Shown here: piece by piece, positions 59,401-64,000 of the stretch
How positions within the stretch are numbered: the first letter of the stretch is position 1
Layout of the letters: every line of letters starts with the position of its first letter
Assembly: GCF_000003815.2 (NCBI RefSeq)
Contig: NC_049997.1
Location: 15,705,373 to 15,769,372, forward strand
Direction of reading: 5' to 3'
DNA from: Branchiostoma floridae
Lineage: Eukaryota; Chordata; Leptocardii; Amphioxiformes; Branchiostomatidae
DNA: 64,000 nt
Translations under genes and position numbers: made by a program
The notes under the pieces: generated by a model
What the model saw: the letters and a program-made list of their open reading frames with translations, nothing else
What the model was told of the DNA's origin: nothing
Database searches by the model: none

Positions 59401-61561
59401 ATAAAGGTTATGTTTAAAAAAAAAAAAAAAAAAACTTAAAACCTCCATCGTAGTTTTTTACTAAAATCTATGGCTCTACAGCGAGCACTCCATTTTCCCG
59501 CTACCGCAGAAGGAAATTCCTGCGAACTTAAATACATTCACAGTACTGCTGCTGCATGTAAGAAGTTCCTAATATAGTATGATGATTTTAGCAGCAAGGT
59601 TGGCAGTAGGCTTAACTGCACTGACCTTATTGAACATTTTCAAAAGCGGAAACATTTTTGCTGCCTTGCAAAGATGAACATAAACATTGACATGTGGCTC
59701 TCCTATCTTGGAATGGAAGTGGTAACTGTGGCTTAATCAAATATGATTGCTCTACCTAAACTGCAACCTATGGTACAAACCTGCAGAATGTTTTGTTGGT
59801 TGACAACATGAGTGTTGATGGGAGGGAGGGCTGCTGTGCTGGTTGTTAGTGTGGTTGTTGCAGCGATGAGGGTGAGACTGGTCGTCAGTAAGTCTGAAGG
59901 GTTGACAGAAGACAGCAGTGATGATGGAAGGGTCTCTGACACAACTGGTAACTGAAGAGTCCCTGCAAGGCAGAAATGGACAAATTCGTGAGTGGATCAA
60001 ACCATTCTGGCCAAAAATGGAGTAGGTAATTTCCCGAGCAGCCTCGTAATCCCTGCTTCACCTATTGAGTCCGTGAAGTCAAGCTTGCCTATTAAGCTAA
60101 TTATGTTTCTGACTAATAAGGAGAAGAGATGCTGCTACAGTTATCGCTATGGGCGCCGCTCTTCATCTTCGTGATGGTAACATCAGGCCCAACGAAGTTG
60201 AGAGAGGTTTTTCCCACTATTTTCATTACTTGGTACATCCCTATTAGGCACTACAAACATTGGCTTAAGATGGATCAAATAATTATAAATGGCATATATA
60301 TCATTCATATATTCTTGAATAGAGAGACTCTTTAGAGAGACTATACACTTATTTCCACTGATGTTTTGTTGACAATTTGTCACCTTCTTCAGGGCAATTC
60401 TGACTGGTTCACATTGTACTGCAGCATAGGTGTCGCTGCTTTCAGATGCAATGATCCTAAATTTATCCCGAAATCCTACTCCAAGACCCAGAAAATTAAA
60501 CTGGGCATGGGATGGTTTCAGCAAGGTATGATTATCAAATATAATCACCAGACGACATTTGTCGGAGAGAAGTGATGTCCAGTGTGAGACTCTTGTCCAG
60601 CCCCACCGGCGTGTTCTGGACACTGGTCAGGTTGTTGACCATCGGCCTCTCCAGAGGGAACAACATGGGGATGGTGGTGGTCAGTCCTGAGCTCAGAGTG
60701 ACCGGGATGTTGGCTATGGACACAGGAATTCCTGAAGAAGAGATCACATGATAGGTAAATTTTATTTATCTAATAGTAGTACATACTTAATTTTTGACAT
60801 TCTTCTTTCTTGGGGTTATGATGAACTTATCAATTTCAGGAAGTCTATGGCACACACCGCCTTTGTTCAGGGATAGTTGTAAAGCTCTGATGTAGATGGC
60901 TTCTAAAATCCCTCTAGCAAGAAAGTCTGGCTCTACAAGTAAGTCCAAGATTTTAACTTTGTCCAGTGAGACCGAATGACTCGGTGATTCTATATGTATA
61001 TGTTGGGAAACTTCTGAGGTTGTTGAACTCTGGAGTTTGTGCTCAAGGAACCTGGTCTTGAGTGATCTTTCAGTCTCCCCAATGTAGGTTTCCTTATATA
61101 TATAATTATAATTACAAGGGCCTCCAAACAGAGACAATGGCATGGGCACCATAGACTTCTTGCAACTTATGATTATGATCCACTGCTCACTGAGTTCTAT
61201 CTGCATCACGTGATGTTTATGGCAGTAGCCAGGATTGTTCATTCCTTGACAAAACTGCTGCAGTTCAGTCGAAAATGTGCATGTGGGTGAGTCAAATTTT
61301 TGTGTTGGAAATTACAGTTAACTAGTGCAAGATTGACTTCTACTAGTATTTATACCAACACAGATGAACTTTCAATTTAAGTTAACATGATGTTTAAAGA
61401 AATCATTCGTAATAAAACAACAAATACTACAAATCAACTAGCTTACCTGTTCCAGATGGTGCCTGAGGAATTGTGGGAAGGGTCACATGACTGGTGCCGA
61501 TGACGTTGCTGGCAGAGTTGCCAAGATGTTCCAAATTGATGGTGGACAGGGAGTCATTCAT
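53449..61561 (-). CDS. PRDM4: PR domain zinc finger protein 4 orthologue
   Basis: Eleven minus-strand exons in gene order: 61447-61561, 60549-60731, 59781-59962, 58964-59186, 58181-58333, 57323-57435, 56632-56845, 55785-55954, 55134-55239, 54509-54603 and 53449-54066. They total 2172 bases, or 723 aa (human about 801). It is a nuclear transcription regulator. The N-terminal 250 residues are Ser/Thr/Pro-rich (MNDSLSTINLEHLGNS...). Next come the PRDM4-specific zinc knuckle (WCVSCEKAYPTVCTLH) and the linker DTPIESHARMTLP, then the split PR/SET-like domain (ARTQFGPLQGKI, ANWMMFVKRARTSLEQNLVA, GDELLMWFAGNYAKLT). Zinc fingers follow: YKCCSCERQF, WKCDLCERAF, HKCNYCEKTF, HACSVCNKTF, MKCQFCDKMF, VKCEECGKIF, and a last C2HC finger FPCDRCNKAF...HKKAC. 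The order and linkers match vertebrate PRDM4 throughout. The start is chosen because an in-frame TGA lies just upstream and the first residues align with MNEMNLS of PRDM4. Confidence 0.95.
56371..56590 (-). pseudogene. Two extra tandem copies of the PR-domain half-exon of PRDM4
   Basis: Downstream (gene orientation) of the real exon 56632-56845 lie two partial copies of its second half. Copy 2 (56506-56590) encodes DIFFTSCKDIAEGEELLMWF, then AGNYAKLT. Copy 3 (56371-56453) encodes YIFFTSRKNIAEGDELLMGV, then AGNYAKLT. Both retain a GT donor after the same position (ACAG or ACCG, then GTAGGAA), but neither has an acceptor, each being preceded by a G-run. Copy 3 has lost the Trp of MWF. Read-through from copy 1 is stopped by a TAA in the spacer. 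They are intronic duplicates created by 126-135-bp tandem duplication. Confidence 0.85.
57740..58110. repeat. Imperfect inverted repeat in a PRDM4 intron
   Basis: CAGGGTTGTAGCCAGCCTGA near 57736-57755 pairs with GTGCTGGCTACAACCCTGG near 58081-58099, and TTTCAGTCCCCTTGA recurs as TTTTCAGTCCCCAGC. The ends suggest a MITE of about 370 bases. It is noncoding. Confidence 0.65.
58575..58690 (-). mobile_element. 3' fragment of the SINE family
   Basis: Minus strand: GTTTCTGACCTAGGGCAAAG, AGTTGCTGTTACAGTTCCAA, then GTTACGTGGTGACCATTGAG followed by A/AAAG. This is the 3' portion of the SINE at 48442-48926, 5'-truncated, in a PRDM4 intron. Confidence 0.8.
59223..59543. mobile_element. MITE family 3 copy carrying a nested insertion
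   Basis: Begins ACTGTAAATGCAGAAATA and ends AAATACATTCACAGTA, with CGCGAACTTAAAACCTCCG and CCCGCTACCGCAG inside, as in 6879-7070. It is interrupted by the poly(A) insertion at 59296-59432. It lies in a PRDM4 intron. Confidence 0.85.
59296..59432 (+). mobile_element. Retroposed 3'UTR-like sequence nested in a MITE
   Basis: The insert contains AATAAAGG (59399-59406) about 10 bases before an A18-19 tail and is flanked by AACTTAAAACCTCC on both sides (59282-59295 and 59433-59446). A polyadenylation signal, poly(A) tail and 14-base target duplication are the hallmarks of L1-type retroposition of an mRNA. Only about 115 bases of the transcript are present. The source gene is not recognised. Confidence 0.8.
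59985..60130 (+). mobile_element. Diverged SINE fragment
   Basis: GTGGATCAAACCATTCTGGC, CAAAAATGGAGTAGG, TTTCCCGAGCAGCCTCGTAA and ATGTTTCTGACTAATAAGGA follow the same order as 48686-48830 of the better preserved SINE. It lies in a PRDM4 intron. Confidence 0.7.
60787..61145 (-). mobile_element. Penelope-like element GIY-YIG endonuclease fragment
   Basis: Minus-strand frame: ETYIGETERSLKTRFLEHKL, then VSQHIHIESPSHSV, ILDLLVEPDFLARGILEAIY and IRALQLSLNKGG. YIGET-x-R-x-LKTRFxEH and the E-x2-YI-x6-LN-x-G end are the conserved C-terminal GIY-YIG region of Penelope-like retroelements. The reverse transcriptase part is absent. Upstream on the same strand lies the shared flanking sequence (61145-61330). 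It is inserted in PRDM4 intron 1. Confidence 0.85.
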
Positions 61562-62087
61562 GGTGCATCGTTTGTGTCAACACTCGGGCTAAAAACAAAC
61601 AACAACAATGTAAGAGTTGATGGTGGACAGGGAGTCATTCATGGTGCATCGTTTGTGTCAACACTCGGGCTATAAACAACAACAACAATGTAAGAGTTGA
61701 TGGTGGACAGGGAGTCATTCATGATGGTGCATCGTTTGTGTCAACACTCGGGCTATAAACAACAACAACAATGTAAGAGTTGATGGTGGACAGGGAGTCA
61801 TTCATGGTGCATCGTTTGTGTCAACACTCAGGCTGTAAACAACAACAACAATGTAAGAGTTGATGGTGGACAGGGAGTCATTCATGGTGCATCGTTTGTG
61901 TCAACACTTGGGCAATAAACAACAACAATGTAAGAGTTGATGGTGGACAGGGAGTCATTTATGGTGCATCGTTTGTGTCAACACTCAGGCTGTAAACAAC
62001 AACAACAATGTAAGAGTTGATGGTGGACAGGGAGTCATTCATGGTGCATCGTTTGTGTCAACACTCGGTCATAAACAGCAACAACAA
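61538..62087 (-). repeat. 77-83-bp minisatellite containing the PRDM4 start codon
   Basis: Seven units start at 61538, 61619, 61699, 61782, 61862, 61939 and 62019, and the array runs into the N gap. On the minus strand each unit has TTGTTGTTGTTTATAG (acceptor-like), GTTGACACAAACGATGCACC, then ATGAATGACTCCCTGTCCAC and CATCA. The unit nearest the gene is the authentic first coding exon. The other six repeat the acceptor, the start codon and eight codons, then run to a stop in the next unit (MNDSLSTINSYIVVV...). Confidence 0.95.
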
Positions 62088-62388
62088 NNNNNNNNNNNNN
62101 NNNNNNNNNNNNNNNNNNNNNNNNNNNNNNNNNNNNNNNNNNNNNNNNNNNNNNNNNNNNNNNNNNNNNNNNNNNNNNNNNNNNNNNNNNNNNNNNNNNN
62201 NNNNNNNNNNNNNNNNNNNNNNNNNNNNNNNNNNNNNNNNNNNNNNNNNNNNNNNNNNNNNNNNNNNNNNNNNNNNNNNNNNNNNNNNNNNNNNNNNNNN
62301 NNNNNNNNNNNNNNNNNNNNNNNNNNNNNNNNNNNNNNNNNNNNNNNNNNNNNNNNNNNNNNNNNNNNNNNNNNNNNNNNNNNNNNNN
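62088..62388. other. Assembly gap (N)
   Basis: A run of N at the far end of the start-codon minisatellite. The array may continue inside it, and the PRDM4 5'UTR exon or promoter may lie in or beyond it. Confidence 1.
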
Positions 62389-63418
62389 TCAAATACGGGC
62401 TCCAAATCTCCCATGTCTAGCCGAATTCGAACCTGCTTCCACAATGTTCCATCTGACGTAATTCGAACCGAACCCGTGTTCTATTTGGGGTCATCTGCGG
62501 CCGTTGCCGGTAAAACACTGCTGGCTAGCCTTTTTTGCCAACCTCATTGAATTAGCCAAAAAAGATAGTTTTTCCCCAATATAAACAAATTTCTGGACAG
62601 TACATTTATGCTATCACTTTGTTTGGGACATGTAATATTTAACAAAACTACTGACGTTTGTATTGGTGACCTTGAATATTATAAGTGTTGTTTACACCGG
62701 TATCAATTTCATCCTCCCGCTATCCGTGCGTCATGACATGCGTGCAAACATCGTTTAAGATCGCGACCAAGAAGAGTCCAAATTAAGTCATTGACGGCTC
62801 AAAATAACCGCAATGGTTTTCCCGAGATTTTTGTTTTTGGGATTTTTAGAAAATGCCTTCGATTTTGAATTATTGGTAATTAAGTGCGAAAAATGCAATT
62901 TTTTGGCATATTTTCGACTGTAACTTTGCTTGAAATCAAAAATTAAAAAATCCCCAAAACAGAAAGTTTTCTTTTCCTCATAGATTACGAAAAATATAAA
63001 AATTAAGAATTTCCGATGACACATGCGGCCCATCTTATCAAGAGTTTGGTCAAAGTAAAGGCCTTCCTGAAAACAGTAAATGATCGTCTCTTTTAGCAAC
63101 ATCGAAACAAAACAGCTATTCGAATTCAAAAGACAAGATTCAAAGTATGTAAAATTGCTAATTTAATGTTATTTGGAAACATTTTCCTTGTCAAAACATT
63201 TTGTTTATTTTCAAATAATTTACGGGTAGCCAAAAGTAGGCTTTCAGTAACCCGATATTCTGTCGAACGCGCATATCAACGGGAAAGAATACCCTAGCAA
63301 CCGACCGCCGTGTTTCTATATGATTGCAACTTAGATCAAGGAGGTTGATAAGAGCTTTTTTTGACTCAACAGTATGTTTTTACTGCTTGACAACTTTTCT
63401 GTGTTCACCATTTCCCAG
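62389..63418. promoter_or_regulatory. Intergenic region between PRDM4 (-) and SSBP1 (+)
   Basis: No coding exon recognised. The divergent arrangement means the first noncoding exons and promoters of both genes should lie in this kilobase or in the adjacent gap. CGCGACC, CCGACCGCCG and similar CpG motifs occur near 62760 and 63250-63310. No TATA box or clear initiator could be assigned. Confidence 0.35.
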
Positions 63419-63541
63419 CGGTGAACCAGGTGACTCTCCTGGGCAGGGTAGGGCAGGACCCTCAGCTCCGGGGAGGGCTCGGGAACCGCTCTGTAACTGT
63501 CTTCAGTATGGCAACCAATGAGAGATGGCAAGGGGAGGAAG
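63419..63541 (+). CDS. SSBP1: Mitochondrial single-stranded DNA-binding protein, one exon (partial gene)
   Basis: Between an AG at 63417-63418 and a GT at 63542, an open exon encodes [20 protein letters not shown], then [20 protein letters not shown]. This matches the N-terminal OB-fold strand region of SSBP1 (N[15 protein letters not shown]...VT-x-FS-x-ATNE-x-W). The protein coats single-stranded mitochondrial DNA at the replication fork. The exon is symmetric phase 1-1 (123 bases). The transit-peptide exon upstream and the rest of the OB fold are not recognised in this window, so the gene continues past 64000. Confidence 0.88.
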
Positions 63542-64000
63542 GTTGGTTTTAAAGTTCAACCTTTGTAAATTTGCATTGATATTGAAGTTTTTCAACTGAC
63601 ATACAACACAAAATTTGCTCACGTCAAATTTTCAGTTGCACATCCGTCAACCTTCTTCAGGAGTGATGATTCAATTACTCTGAGCACGTGACTTGAAGGC
63701 ACCAGAATCATAGATGCCTGGCAGGTGGTATCGACTCCCATCTCTGTAAAGTGTCGGCTGGTGTGCTGTATGGTTTGCGTTGTATGACAGTTGAAAAACT
63801 TCAATATGAAATATATCAACACAGATGAGCTTTCATGCTAAAATTTGAATTGATGTTGGATGAAGCCAATAGTGGGATTAGTGTCAAGCTGTCTGTACAT
63901 ATGTCTGTTTGTCTGTTGGTTTTTTTTTCTTTATGCCAATCATGATCATGACTGACAGGAAGTAGAGATCAGAGTTGTTAGAGTGTCAGGAAGTAGGCAG
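63542..64000. other. SSBP1 intron DNA with a possible inverted repeat
   Basis: TTGATATTGAAGTTTTTCAACTGACATACAACACAAA at 63576-63612 pairs with the sequence at about 63774-63808 (GCGTTGTATGACAGTTGAAAAACTTCAATATGAA), giving a repeat element of about 230 bases. It contains CCTTCTTCAGGAGTGATGAT. No coding exon seen. Confidence 0.6.

Overview
The window looks like invertebrate-deuterostome nuclear DNA, most likely from a lancelet (Branchiostoma). The reasons are intron-rich genes, a PRDM4-type PR/zinc-finger gene, a CMAS gene with both the cytidylyltransferase and the HAD-like half, very dense short palindromic MITEs, tRNA-derived SINEs, minisatellites, and five runs of N. The species call is an inference from gene content and repeat style, not from a search. 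There is no operon structure, CRISPR array or bacterial signal.

Layout. 1-4.6 kb: the 3' part of an unknown, largely disordered protein whose large last exon has three kinds of internal repeat, including two YxxM-type tyrosine motifs. 4.6-7.4 kb: MITEs. 7.5-11 kb: a gene for a secreted, dibasic-rich then very acidic repeat protein, followed by a diverged copy of its second exon. 12.5-14.7 kb: a gene for a secreted cysteine-rich protein built from symmetric phase-1 exons. 17.3-28.7 kb (+): a complete 11-exon CMAS gene (CMP-sialic acid synthetase). 48.3-33.7 kb (-): a second complete CMAS gene with the same internal exon lengths, facing the first tail to tail and carrying two homologous alternative last exons. 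Between the two 3' ends are retroelement fragments, a 42-bp minisatellite and an unexplained 151-codon open frame. 61.6-53.4 kb (-): a complete 11-exon PRDM4 orthologue, 723 aa. 63.4 kb (+): one exon of mitochondrial single-stranded DNA-binding protein (SSBP1), which runs out of the window.

The two CMAS genes should activate sialic acid in the nucleus and/or cytoplasm. Their nuclear-localisation motifs and C-terminal tails differ, which suggests divided roles. PRDM4 and SSBP1 are arranged head to head. The most unusual structures are intragenic tandem duplications: the PRDM4 start-codon exon sits in a minisatellite of seven units, the second half of its PR-domain exon is triplicated, and CMAS-B has a duplicated splice donor beside a 28-bp minisatellite. 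Splice sites were placed by eye from GT/AG and frame. For CMAS-A, CMAS-B and PRDM4 every exon joins in frame and the totals divide by three.
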